DNA of 64,000 bases from Mycobacterium yunnanensis (GTDB lineage Bacteria; Actinomycetota; Actinomycetes; Mycobacteriales; Mycobacteriaceae): NCBI RefSeq assembly GCF_025823185.1, contig NZ_JACKVK010000011.1, positions 186,615 to 250,614 on the forward strand, read 5' to 3'. Below the pieces are notes generated by a model. It was not told where the DNA came from. It worked only from the letters and a program-made list of their open reading frames with translations, and made no database searches. The translations under genes and the position numbers were made by a program. Shown piece after piece: positions 47,187 through 56,000 of this stretch; position 1 is the first letter of the stretch; each line of letters begins with the position of its first letter.

Positions 47187-48527
47187 CTAACGCCGCCGGC
47201 GGAGGATGGCCCGTAGCTTGTCGAGGCGCCCGGCGATGTCGCGCTCCGCGCCGTGGGTGGTCGGCCGGTAGTAGTCGACGCCGACCAGGTCGTCGGGCGC
47301 ATACTGTTGCGCCACAATCCCATCGGGATCGTCGTGGGGGTACACGTAGCCCTGGGCGTTGCCCAGCGCCGCGGCCCCCGAGTAGTGACCGTCGCGCAGG
47401 TGCGGCGGCACCAATCCCGCCTTGCCCGCCTTGATGTCGCCCATCGCCGCCCCCAGCGCGGTCGTCACCGCGTTGGACTTCGGGCTGGTCGCCAGGTGCA
47501 CGGTCGCGTGGGCGAGCGTGAGCTGCGCCTCGGGCATGCCGATGAGCGCGACGGTCTGCGCGGCGGCCACGGCCGTCAGCAGCGCCGTCGGGTCGGCCAT
47601 CCCGACGTCCTCGCTGGCCAGGATCGTCAGCCGTCGGGCGATGAAACGGGGGTCCTCGCCCGCGGTCAGCATGCGGGCCAGGTAGTGCAGTGCGGCGTCG
47701 ACGTCGGAGCCGCGAATCGACTTGATGAAGGCGCTGACCACGTCGTAGTGCTGGTCGCCGTCGCGGTCGTAGCGCACGGCGGCCTTGTCCAGCGACTGTT
47801 CGACCACCTCGACGGTCACCGATCCCGCCACCCCGGCCGTCTCCGACGCGACCTCGAGGGCGGTCAGGGCCCGGCGGGCGTCGCCCGCGGCGAGTTGGAC
47901 GAGGAGTTCGACCGCGTCGGGCTCGACGGTCACCGAGCCGTCGAGGCCGCGCGGATCGGCGACGGCGCGTTCGACCACCGTGCGCACGGCGTCGGCGCCC
48001 AACGGCTGCAACTGCAGGATCAACGACCGTGACAGCAGCGGCGCCACCACGGAGAACGACGGATTCTCCGTGGTCGCCGCCACCAGGAGCACGACGCGGT
48101 TCTCCACGGCCGCCAGCAAGGCGTCCTGCTGGGTCTTGGAGAACCGGTGGACCTCGTCGATGAAGAGAACGGTCTGCTTGCCGTGCACCGCGGCGCGACG
48201 GGCCACGTCGATTACCGCCCGGACGTCCTTGACCCCTGCCGACAGCGCCGAGAGGGCCTCGAATCGACGCCCCGTCGCCTGGGAGATCAGCGACGCCAGT
48301 GTCGTCTTCCCGGTGCCGGGCGGACCGTAGAGGATGACCGACGCCGCGCCGGAACCGTCGACCAGCCGTCGCAGAGGTGAACCGTCGCGCAGCAGGTGAT
48401 CCTGACCAACGACCTCGTCGAGCGAGGCGGGCCGCATCCGCACCGCCAGCGGGGCCGACGGTCCACCACCGGGAATGCCCTCACCGTCTCCCGGGTCGGA
48501 CACCACGTCGAACAGACCATCGGCCAC
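47187..48527 (-). CDS. rarA: replication-associated recombination protein RarA
   Basis: A 446-residue AAA+ clamp-loader-like ATPase (MgsA) acting at stalled replication forks. Walker A is GPPGTGKTT and Walker B is VLFIDEVHR; sensor 1 is AATTENPSF. The C-terminal tetramerisation part includes DAALHYLARMLTAGEDPRF and YVYPHDDPDG. GTG 48527 is the start. It is about 34 bp from the TM2 gene on the same strand. Confidence 0.95.
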   Translation of the reverse strand: MADGLFDVVSDPGDGEGIPGGGPSAPLAVRMRPASLDEVVGQDHLLRDGSPLRRLVDGSGAASVILYGPPGTGKTTLASLISQATGRRFEALSALSAGVKDVRAVIDVARRAAVHGKQTVLFIDEVHRFSKTQQDALLAAVENRVVLLVAATTENPSFSVVAPLLSRSLILQLQPLGADAVRTVVERAVADPRGLDGSVTVEPDAVELLVQLAAGDARRALTALEVASETAGVAGSVTVEVVEQSLDKAAVRYDRDGDQHYDVVSAFIKSIRGSDVDAALHYLARMLTAGEDPRFIARRLTILASEDVGMADPTALLTAVAAAQTVALIGMPEAQLTLAHATVHLATSPKSNAVTTALGAAMGDIKAGKAGLVPPHLRDGHYSGAAALGNAQGYVYPHDDPDGIVAQQYAPDDLVGVDYYRPTTHGAERDIAGRLDKLRAILRRRR

Positions 48528-48560
48528 GGGACAGGCTTACCACGTCGCCTGTCACCGGCG

Positions 48561-48929
48561 TCAGTCGCGCAGTGGCCGGCCCTGTGGGTCCGGGACCTTG
48601 CCCACCAGGATGAGGATGCCGTCGACGAACGGCCAGATGGCACCGATGCCGCAGGTCAGCAGGCTCACCGCGAGCTGCGCGACGGCGATCCCGTTGTAGC
48701 CCAGGTAGAACCGCCCGATGCCGAAGGTGCCCAGGAACAGCTGCAGCAGCCCGGCGACCAGCTTGCTCTTGTCCGACAGCGGCCTACCCCAGGCGTCCAC
48801 CCCGTACTGCCCCGGGTAGGGCGGCGGTGGGTAGCCGCCGTACGGCGGTGGAGGCGGCGGCGGGTACGGCGGATTGGACCCCGGGTAGGGCTGATTGGGC
48901 TCGGGCGGCAGCGGCGGAGGCAGCGACAT
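48561..48929 (-). CDS. TM2 domain protein with proline-rich N-terminus
   Basis: A 122-residue protein. The first 50 residues are Pro/Tyr/Gly-rich (PPPPYGGYPPPPYPGQYG), followed by a TM2 domain with two helices joined by a short turn (LLQLFLGTFGIGRFYLGY, then LLTCGIGAIWPFVDGILIL). TM2 proteins are small membrane proteins of unclear function. The start at 48929 (MSLPPPLPP) is preferred over 48953, but ribosome-binding sites are weak for both. Confidence 0.87.
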   Translation of the reverse strand: MSLPPPLPPEPNQPYPGSNPPYPPPPPPPYGGYPPPPYPGQYGVDAWGRPLSDKSKLVAGLLQLFLGTFGIGRFYLGYNGIAVAQLAVSLLTCGIGAIWPFVDGILILVGKVPDPQGRPLRD

Positions 48930-48968
48930 GCCACGGATGATCGCGCATTTCAAGATCGACGTCCACCA

Positions 48969-49805
48969 CTAATCAGTGGTGACGAAGTCGATCAACTCCT
49001 CGACGCGGCCGATCAAGGCGGGCTCCAGGTCGTTCCAGTCGCGCACCGTGCCGCGAATGCGACGCCACGCATTCGCGATGTCGGCCTGGGTGGCGTGCGG
49101 CCAGCCCAGCGCGTCGCAGATGCCGTGCTTCCACTCGACGTGCCGGGGTATGACGGGCCACTGCTTCAGACCGAGCCGGGCGGGCTTCACTGCTTGCCAC
49201 ACGTCGACGTAGGGGTGGCCGACGACCAGGGTGTGCTCACCACCGCGGCCCCGCCGGACGGCCTCGGCGATCCGGGCTTCCTTCGAGCCGGCGACGAGGT
49301 GGTCGACGAGGACGCCGAGCCGACGGGCGGGACCCGGGTCGAAGTCGGCGACGATGGTGGCGAGATCGTCGACGCCGCCGAGATATTCGACGACGACGCC
49401 CTCGATGCGGAGGTCGGCGCCCCACACCTGCTCGACCAGTTCGGCGTCGTGGCGACCCTCGACGTAGATGCGGCTGGCGCGGGCGGTGCGCGCGCGGGCG
49501 TGCGTGACGGCGACCGAACCGGACGCCGTGCGGGTGGGTGCGGCGGGCGCAGTGGCCTTGGGCGGGGTGAGGATCACCGGCTTGCCGTCGACCAGGTATC
49601 CGGGTCCGACCGTGAAGGGTCGTCGGTGACCGTCGAAGTCCTCAAGCACCATCCGGCCGTACTCGACAGCCACGATGGCTCCGACGTAGCCGGTTTCGAC
49701 GTCCTCGACCACGAGGCCGACGTCGGCCGCCATTTCGGTGGAGCGCACCCGCCGCGCGGCGTGCGGATCTCGGGACAGGATGTCGGAGCCGTATCTGTCG
49801 TTCAC
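48969..49805 (-). CDS. DUF3097 family protein
   Basis: A 278-residue actinobacterial protein of unknown function. It has a beta-rich N-terminal part (GLVVEDVETGYVGAIVAVE, MVLEDFDGHRRPF), a central RIYVEGRHDAELVEQVWG with the look of a Toprim-like strand-loop, and the conserved HLVAGSKEARIAEAVRRG and EWKHGICDALGWPH. The EGRHD segment suggests a Toprim-type metal site, but this is inference. GTG 49805 is chosen; the open frame upstream enters the MerR promoter. It is transcribed divergently from the MerR gene (111 bp). Confidence 0.82.
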   Translation of the reverse strand: MNDRYGSDILSRDPHAARRVRSTEMAADVGLVVEDVETGYVGAIVAVEYGRMVLEDFDGHRRPFTVGPGYLVDGKPVILTPPKATAPAAPTRTASGSVAVTHARARTARASRIYVEGRHDAELVEQVWGADLRIEGVVVEYLGGVDDLATIVADFDPGPARRLGVLVDHLVAGSKEARIAEAVRRGRGGEHTLVVGHPYVDVWQAVKPARLGLKQWPVIPRHVEWKHGICDALGWPHATQADIANAWRRIRGTVRDWNDLEPALIGRVEELIDFVTTD

Positions 49806-49879
49806 GGAGCCGAGCCTAGGAATGATGCCGGCCTCCTGAGGCTGCCGCGCCGACGCCGTAACCGATCGGTGACCGAGAC

Positions 49880-49910
49880 TTGACTTGAAGCGCTTGAAGT
49901 TCGGCAGAGT
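49880..49910 (+). promoter_or_regulatory. MerR-type promoter and operator
   Basis: TTGACT (49880-49885) and CAGAGT (49905-49910) are 19 bp apart, the long spacer typical of MerR-controlled promoters. The spacer carries a near-palindrome centred on AAGCGCTT (49884-49899, CTTG...GAAG). The -10 ends 6 nt before the merR ATG, predicting a leaderless message and autoregulation. Confidence 0.6.
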
Positions 49911-49916
49911 GGGGCC

Positions 49917-50399
49917 ATGACCACCGACGCCGTCGCGACGGCCGATCGCGACCTGACCATTCAGCAAGTCTCGCGCCGCACCGGCCTGGCCGAGTCCACC
50001 CTGCGGTACTACGAACGCATCGGTCTCATCGAGGCCGTGCCGAGGGATCCCAGCAGCGGCCACCGCCGCTACCCGGCCGAGTTGGTCGGCACCGTCGAAT
50101 CGCTGAGCTGCCTTCGCGGAAGCGGCATGTCGGTCGCCGACATCAGGCGGTACGTCGCCAACACCCGGCGCGGCGCCGACGCGACCGCCGACCAACGCGC
50201 GCTGTTCGAGGCGCACGCGGCCCGGCTGCGTGACGAGATCGCCCGGCTTCGGTTACGCGAGAGCTACGTCACCGCGAAGGCTCGGATGTGGGCGGCCAGG
50301 GAGGCCGGCGACACGGCGGCCGAACGCGAGATCGTCGACGTCGTGCTCGAACTCGGTGCCCGTCTACTCGCCGACGAGGGGGCGAGCACCGATGTCTGA
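49917..50399 (+). CDS. MerR family transcriptional regulator
   Basis: A 160-residue regulator. The N-terminal winged helix is classic (TIQQVSRRTGLAESTLRYYERIGLI... RDPSSGHRRY), followed by a long coiled-coil dimerisation helix (about 95-140). There is no Cys cluster, so it is not a metal sensor; it is more like the small-molecule-sensing group. It shares an 8-bp overlap with the downstream reductase, so the pair forms one autoregulated operon activated or relieved by an unknown ligand. Confidence 0.92.
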   Translation: MTTDAVATADRDLTIQQVSRRTGLAESTLRYYERIGLIEAVPRDPSSGHRRYPAELVGTVESLSCLRGSGMSVADIRRYVANTRRGADATADQRALFEAHAARLRDEIARLRLRESYVTAKARMWAAREAGDTAAEREIVDVVLELGARLLADEGASTDV

Positions 50400-51390
50400 G
50401 GATCGAGGGCTGGTCCTGGTCACCGGCGGCACGGGATACCTTGCCGGACACGTCATCCGCCGACTGTCGGCAGACGGATACCGCGTCCGCACGACGGTCC
50501 GCTCCCCCGGCCGCAACGCCGAGGTACGGGCGGCGGACGAGGTCGCGGTCGCCGATCTGACCACCGACGACGGCTGGACCGTGGCCGTGGCGGGCTGCGA
50601 CGCGGTCCTGCACGTCGCGTCGCCGTTCCCCGCTCGACAGCCGGAGAACGAGGACGACGTGATCGTCCCGGCACGGGAGGGCACCCTGCGCGTGCTGCGC
50701 GCCGCGAATGCCGTCGGGATCCGGCGGGTGGTCCTCACGTCGTCGTTCGCGGCGGTCGGCTACAGCCCCAAACCGTCTGGCGCGCCCTACGACGAGACCG
50801 ACTGGACCGATCCCACCGCGCCGAACTCGCCCTACGTCAAGTCCAAGACGCTGGCCGAGCGGGACGCCTGGAAGTTCGCCGCCGCTCACGACCTCGACCT
50901 GACGGTGGTCAACCCGGTGGGCATCTTCGGACCGGTGCTCGGCACCGACCTCGCCACCTCGGTTCGGATCGTCAAGGAGCTCCTCGAGGGTCGGCCGCCG
51001 TTGCTACCCCGCGCGTCATTCGCGGTGGTCGACGTCCGCGACGTCGCCGACCTACACGTCAAGGCGCTGCACGATCCGCGCGCCGTCGGCGAACGTTTCC
51101 TGGCCGCGGCCGGTCAACCCGTGTCGTTCCCCGAGACCGCGGCGACGTTGCGCGCCCACCTCGGTCCCGACGGCCGACGCGTGCCACGCCACACGGCACC
51201 AGACTGGTTGGTGCGCACGGGGGCTCGGGTCGTCCCGGCACTACGAGAACTCGCCGGACTGCTCGGCGAACCCAAGCGCATCGACGCCATCAAGGCGACC
51301 GAGCTGCTGGGCTGGCACCCGCGCCCGGTGGCCGACACCCTGGTCGACACGGCACGCAGCCTGATCGACGGTGGGCTGGTTGGGCGTTAG
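50392..51390 (+). CDS. NAD(P)-dependent extended SDR/dihydroflavonol-reductase-like
   Basis: A 332-residue extended SDR. The cofactor motif is TGGTGYLAGH at 11-20, TSSFAAVGY supplies the Ser, and the catalytic Tyr-Lys pair is in SPYVKSK. Homologues reduce aldehydes or ketones of diverse size. The ATG at 50392 lies within the merR stop region. Its 3' end overlaps the convergent metallopeptidase gene by 4 bp. It is the probable regulated target of the MerR protein. Confidence 0.9.
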   Translation: MSEDRGLVLVTGGTGYLAGHVIRRLSADGYRVRTTVRSPGRNAEVRAADEVAVADLTTDDGWTVAVAGCDAVLHVASPFPARQPENEDDVIVPAREGTLRVLRAANAVGIRRVVLTSSFAAVGYSPKPSGAPYDETDWTDPTAPNSPYVKSKTLAERDAWKFAAAHDLDLTVVNPVGIFGPVLGTDLATSVRIVKELLEGRPPLLPRASFAVVDVRDVADLHVKALHDPRAVGERFLAAAGQPVSFPETAATLRAHLGPDGRRVPRHTAPDWLVRTGARVVPALRELAGLLGEPKRIDAIKATELLGWHPRPVADTLVDTARSLIDGGLVGR

Positions 51391-52457
51391 TCGACACCCC
51401 TGGCCGCGGCCAGCTTCGCCGGGTCGGAGGTGACCTCGTCGATCACCGTGTGGATGAAGCGCATCTTCTCCAACACCTTGGCCGGCAACACGAACGGGTA
51501 GAGATCGTCGTGACCCATCGACCGGTTGACCATGTTCAGCGCCCACGACAGCGGCAGCCACAGGTCGATGATCGAGTCGAAGCCGCTGGGGCCCAGGTTG
51601 CGTCGCTCGAACGTCGCTCCGGCCGGGGCGAAGCCGAATGCCGCGGCGGTGTCGAGGGTGTCGCGGATGTGCAGGTAGTGCGCAAAGGTCTCCGCCCAGT
51701 CCTCGGCCGGATGCATGGTGGCGTAGGACGACACGAAGTCGCGTTCCCAGCCGGCGGGTGCGCCCTCGCTGTAGTGCCGGTCCAGCGCCGCTTGGTAGTC
51801 GGACTCGGCGTCGCCGAACAGTTCTCGGGCCCGCTCTTCGTACTCCGACGCCACACCGACGAGTCGGTAGTAGTAGTAATGGCCGATTTCGTGGCGAAAG
51901 TGCCCGAGCAGCGTGCGATACGGTTCGGCCATCGCGATCCGCAACTGCTCGCGGTGTACGTCGTCGCCCTCGGCGAGGTCGAGGGTGATGACACCGTTCT
52001 CGTGCCCGGTGAACACCTTCTCGAACTCGCTGGACAGCAGGTCGAAGGCCAAGCCGAAGTTGGGGTCGACGTCGCGTCCGACGATGGGCAGCTTGAGGTC
52101 GACGAGTTCGACGATCAGCCGGCGCTTGGCCTTCTCGGCGACGGCGAAGGCCGCCATGGCCGGTGTGTCGGCGTCGTTGGGGCGCATCCGCGTCAGTGCG
52201 CACGAGGTGCACAGCTGCGGCACGGGAGCCACCTTCACCAGCCAGTTGCATTCGGCGGCATGCAGATTGGCGCACAACCGATACTCGCTGGCGTCGACGG
52301 CGCCACCGTGTTCGCTTTCTTCACCGCTCGCGATGACCAGGAAGGCCATCTGGTCGAGGGAGAACCCCAACCGGCTGCGGCACGACAGGCACACCGAGTT
52401 CTCGAACGCCAAGTGCTGCCCGCAGTTCGGGCAGATGAAGTCACGCACCGGCCACAT
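51387..52457 (-). CDS. putative zinc-binding metallopeptidase with zinc ribbon
   Basis: A 356-residue protein with an N-terminal zinc ribbon (Cys9, Cys12, Cys23, Cys26), a second Cys cluster (62, 70, 83, 86) and a metallopeptidase core with His189-Glu190-x-x-His193 (RHEIGHYYYY). A downstream acidic segment AEDWAETFAHYLHIRDT (from about 251) probably provides the third ligand. It has no signal peptide, so it acts in the cytoplasm. It directly follows the short transglutaminase gene (overlap 17 bp), suggesting a role in trimming or reversing the modification made by the cluster. This resembles Rv2568c by position. Confidence 0.85.
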   Translation of the reverse strand: MWPVRDFICPNCGQHLAFENSVCLSCRSRLGFSLDQMAFLVIASGEESEHGGAVDASEYRLCANLHAAECNWLVKVAPVPQLCTSCALTRMRPNDADTPAMAAFAVAEKAKRRLIVELVDLKLPIVGRDVDPNFGLAFDLLSSEFEKVFTGHENGVITLDLAEGDDVHREQLRIAMAEPYRTLLGHFRHEIGHYYYYRLVGVASEYEERARELFGDAESDYQAALDRHYSEGAPAGWERDFVSSYATMHPAEDWAETFAHYLHIRDTLDTAAAFGFAPAGATFERRNLGPSGFDSIIDLWLPLSWALNMVNRSMGHDDLYPFVLPAKVLEKMRFIHTVIDEVTSDPAKLAAARGVD

Positions 52458-53352
52458 CCCTGGTCAGGGGAGCCACGTCGACCGACACGTCGATCTTGCT
52501 GCTCTCCGAGTCGGTGTAGATGATGCCGCGCAGCGGCGGCACGTCCACGTAGTCGCGGCCGAAACCTGCGACCACGTAGCGTTCGTCGACCAGAGCGTCG
52601 TTGGTGGGGTCGAAACCAAACCATTGATTCTGCGGTGTCCACACCGACGCCCAGGCGTGCGTCGCGTCGATCCCGACCATGCGTTCCCTTCCAGGGGGTG
52701 GGTCCGTCGCGAGATAGCCAGAGACGTAACTGGCGGCCAGACCGTTGGAGCGCAGGCAAGCGATCGCGAGCCTGGCGAAGTCCTGACATACCCCTTCGCG
52801 GGCCACCAAAACTTCGGCCACCCGGGTGGACACGGTCGTCGAACCCGACCGGTAGGTGAAGTCGCGGTTGATCCTGGCGTTCAGATCGCGCAGCACCTCG
52901 ATCAGCGGTCGCCCGGGCTCGAAACTGGGTGCGGCGTAGTCGCGAACGGCATCGGTGATCTCGGGCTTCTGCAGGTCCAGGGTGAACTCGACGGCCAGCG
53001 CGCCCTCGGTGCCCACCGGCCGGGAGATCTCCCACGGCGCGAGCGCCGAGCCCCCGGAGTACAGCTCGGCAGGCGGCGGGTCGACCTCCACCACCGAATG
53101 GCTGGTGATGGTCAGCGCCCGGTGGCGTTCGGTGACGTGGAAGTACGAGCTCACGTTTCCGTAGGCGTCGCGGCTCGTGGAACTGTCCTCCGCCTCGGGG
53201 TCGATCAGCAGTTCGTGCGACAGGCATCGCTGCCGTGACGAGTCCCGCGGGGTCAGGAAACCCCGACCGTACGAGCTCGTCACGTCGTCGGAATAGTGGT
53301 ACATCGTCCGGTGGGTGATCTCGTAGGCCCGGGTGCCCACCGTCGCGGTCAC
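52441..53352 (-). CDS. transglutaminase-like protein, short form (Rv2569c-like)
   Basis: A 303-residue protein: a transglutaminase N-terminal domain (about 10-95) and a catalytic core with triad Cys189 (GVCQDFARL), His232 (THAWASVW) and Asp248 (FGFDPTND). The fold is used for peptide hydrolysis or transamidation. GTG 53352 overlaps the upstream stop as GTGA and its 3' end overlaps the metallopeptidase gene, so the products are probably made in fixed ratio. It has no signal peptide. Confidence 0.9.
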   Translation of the reverse strand: MTATVGTRAYEITHRTMYHYSDDVTSSYGRGFLTPRDSSRQRCLSHELLIDPEAEDSSTSRDAYGNVSSYFHVTERHRALTITSHSVVEVDPPPAELYSGGSALAPWEISRPVGTEGALAVEFTLDLQKPEITDAVRDYAAPSFEPGRPLIEVLRDLNARINRDFTYRSGSTTVSTRVAEVLVAREGVCQDFARLAIACLRSNGLAASYVSGYLATDPPPGRERMVGIDATHAWASVWTPQNQWFGFDPTNDALVDERYVVAGFGRDYVDVPPLRGIIYTDSESSKIDVSVDVAPLTRDVAGA

Positions 53353-56000
53353 GGCATGACCCGTCGTTCGTCGGGACCCCAGATCGGTTGCATGCCACCG
53401 GGCAGCGACAGATGCGTCGCGGTGATGCGGCGGGACAGCTCCCGCAGGTCGTCGTGGATGCCGCCGAGCAGGCTGTCGAGCTCGGGGCGGGTGCCGTCGG
53501 CGACCTCCTCGAGGTCGGCGGGGTCCAGCCGCCGCAGCCGCGCCGCCACCTCGTCGACGAGACGTTCGGGGCCGGTGGATCCCGAGGACGACGGCAGCGC
53601 CTTGAGATTCACCCGCAGCCGTTCGAATTGGTAGGCCAGCGAGCGCGGGTTCTCGCCGTCGAACAGCAGCAGATCGGCCACGGCGGCGACGCTCACCTTG
53701 CCCAGGGTGCGCCGACGGTAGATGACCGACGACTCGCACGTCACCAACGTCGACTCGGTGATCGTCTGCTCGGCGCCGGGGCTGCGCACCGTCGTCAGGG
53801 TCGAGCGCATGAGCGCGGCCAGCCAGATGCCGCGTTCGATCCGCTTGCCGATGTCCATCATGGTCCAGCCGACGTCGCGGACCATCGATTCGGCTGCCAC
53901 GCCGGACATCGCGAGCATGCCCGCCAGCGTCTGACTGTGCGCGGTGGCCAGATAACCGTCGCCCTCGGTGTGGGAATCCGGCGGCGTCGACGAGTGCCGA
54001 AGCACGGCACGGTCGACCGCGGCGAGCACCATCCAGGTGTCGTGCGACATCTGGTCGCGAACCGACCGGGCGGCCGACCCCAGCCGCTCCACCGACTGGG
54101 CCAGTGATCCGGCCCGGCGTCGGTCCGCGGTCAGTGACCACAGCGTCGTCGGCGCGATGGCGATCATCTCGGCGGCGTCACCGGCGGCTCCGGTATCGGT
54201 GCCGGTGATGCGCCCCAGAGCGGTCAGCAGCACGGGCACGCATTCACTGTCGGGAACGTCTTGGCGATAACGGAATTCGTGGTACCGCTCGCGGGTGACG
54301 CCCAGCAACCGGGCCATGTTCTCGGCGCGCTCACCGTACCGGCCGAGCCAGAAGAGATCCGACAGGACGCGCGGCGAGCTGACCGCACGGGTCGGGCTCG
54401 GGGTGATCGCGGGCAGGTCGACCGCGGGGGCAGGCGTCCGCTCGGCGATCACCCGCGTCGGCGAGCGCACCCAGACGTCCTTGGCGGCAAGGGTGTTCAT
54501 CCGGTAGGCCGCGTTGCCCGGCTCCAGCAGGTAGCCCAAGCCACCCTGCATCGGGGCGTAACCGCCGCGCTGCGCGACGGTGAACAACCTCATCCCGGTG
54601 TTGGCAGGGGACATTCCGTTGGGCGAGTGCGCGGTGGGCGCCGAGGCGAATCGAGGGAGCTCCTGGCCTACCCACTGCCATGGTGTGGCGGCGATCCGCG
54701 CCGCCAGCGCGTCGCGCTCGCCTGCGGACAGCATGGGTCCGACGATTGGCTCGCCACCGGTCACCGGCCGGATCAGCAGCGCCGAAAGGTGACTCAGCAG
54801 ATGCGAGCGCTCCACGTCGACGCCGCCCCAGTACATCGGCGCCGCGCCGAGCTGCGGCGTCTCACCGACGAGCAGCTCGGCCAGCTCCGGCAGAAAGCGT
54901 TGCAGCCCAGGACTTTCCAGGATCCCACTGCCCAGGGTGTTGACCACGGTGACCGCCCCACGTCGCAGCACCTCGACCAACCCGACCACGCCGAGGCGTG
55001 AATCGGCCCTCAGATCCAGCGGATCGGCGTAGGCGGCGTCGACGCGGCGCAACACCACGTCGACGCGCTTGAGCGTGCCCAGCGACCGCATCCACAGCTT
55101 GCCGTCGCGGACCACGAGGTCGGCGCTCTCGACCAGCGGGAAGCCGAGCACGCTGGCGAGGTAGGCCTGGTCGAACGCCGTCTCGGAATGGGTACCCGGG
55201 CTGAGCACGACCACGACGGGCTCTCCGGCAGACTCCGGTGCGGCGTCGATGAGCGCCAGCCGCAGCGCCTGCGCCCACGGCGACACCGGCCGGGGCGCGA
55301 TGCGTTCGTAGAGTTCGGGAAACGCGTGTGCCACCACCCGCCGGTCGGCCAGGGCGTACCCCGCCCCGGACGGCGCCTGGGTCCAGTCGGCGTTGACGCG
55401 GAACTCCCCGCACTCGTCGCGGCTGACGTCGACGCCGTGGAGGAACAGCTGATGCCTGCCCGGTACCTCGATACCGCGCGCGGCGCGGACGTACCCCGGG
55501 TGGGCGAACAGCAATTGCGGGGGCAGCACCCCGCTGGTGATCGACTTGCGCGCGCCGTACAGATCGGTCAGCACCGCGTCCAGCAGTCGCGAGCGTTGCA
55601 CCAGACCGGCTTCCAGGGTCTCCCAGTCCGAGGAGGAGACCACGACGGGCAGCGGGTCCAGAAGCCACGGGCCGGGAACCTGGGTGCCGTCGCCATGGGT
55701 GACGGCGTCGCCGACCGCCGCGGGGTCGACCTGGACGAAGGTGATGCCGTCGGCGTCGACGAGGCTGCTGACCACAGACCGCAGCCGGTCCAGGCCGTAT
55801 GGTCCGCGGTCGGCCACGCACTCGGCCAACTCCCGCCAGGCCGGCCGGACGGTACCGGACGGGTCGACGAACTCGTCGTAGCTGCTGGCGTTGCCGGTGC
55901 GGTCGTCGAACAAGGACTCCTGCGCGCGAGCAGCGCGGTACTTGGCCACCAGGGTGACGGCGGATGTGGGCTCCGGGGGGCCGTCGGTGCGTAGGACCAT
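53349..56000 (-). CDS. circularly permuted ATP-grasp/alpha-E fusion protein
   Basis: An 883-residue fusion. Residues about 25-510 are a circularly permuted ATP-grasp amidoligase-like domain (LDAVLTDLYGARKSI, LFLHGVDVSRDECGEFRVN, WTQAPSGAGYALADR, VVNTLGSGILESPGL and RLFTVAQRGGYAPMQGGLGY). Residues about 545-860 form the all-helical alpha-E domain, which opens with SDLFWLGRYGERAENMARLL. In many bacteria these two domains are separate genes; here they are fused as in Rv2567. ATP-grasp enzymes form amide bonds by acyl-phosphate chemistry, so this is the probable ligase of the cluster. The ATG overlaps the upstream stop by one base. Confidence 0.9.
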   Translation of the reverse strand: MVLRTDGPPEPTSAVTLVAKYRAARAQESLFDDRTGNASSYDEFVDPSGTVRPAWRELAECVADRGPYGLDRLRSVVSSLVDADGITFVQVDPAAVGDAVTHGDGTQVPGPWLLDPLPVVVSSSDWETLEAGLVQRSRLLDAVLTDLYGARKSITSGVLPPQLLFAHPGYVRAARGIEVPGRHQLFLHGVDVSRDECGEFRVNADWTQAPSGAGYALADRRVVAHAFPELYERIAPRPVSPWAQALRLALIDAAPESAGEPVVVVLSPGTHSETAFDQAYLASVLGFPLVESADLVVRDGKLWMRSLGTLKRVDVVLRRVDAAYADPLDLRADSRLGVVGLVEVLRRGAVTVVNTLGSGILESPGLQRFLPELAELLVGETPQLGAAPMYWGGVDVERSHLLSHLSALLIRPVTGGEPIVGPMLSAGERDALAARIAATPWQWVGQELPRFASAPTAHSPNGMSPANTGMRLFTVAQRGGYAPMQGGLGYLLEPGNAAYRMNTLAAKDVWVRSPTRVIAERTPAPAVDLPAITPSPTRAVSSPRVLSDLFWLGRYGERAENMARLLGVTRERYHEFRYRQDVPDSECVPVLLTALGRITGTDTGAAGDAAEMIAIAPTTLWSLTADRRRAGSLAQSVERLGSAARSVRDQMSHDTWMVLAAVDRAVLRHSSTPPDSHTEGDGYLATAHSQTLAGMLAMSGVAAESMVRDVGWTMMDIGKRIERGIWLAALMRSTLTTVRSPGAEQTITESTLVTCESSVIYRRRTLGKVSVAAVADLLLFDGENPRSLAYQFERLRVNLKALPSSSGSTGPERLVDEVAARLRRLDPADLEEVADGTRPELDSLLGGIHDDLRELSRRITATHLSLPGGMQPIWGPDERRVMP

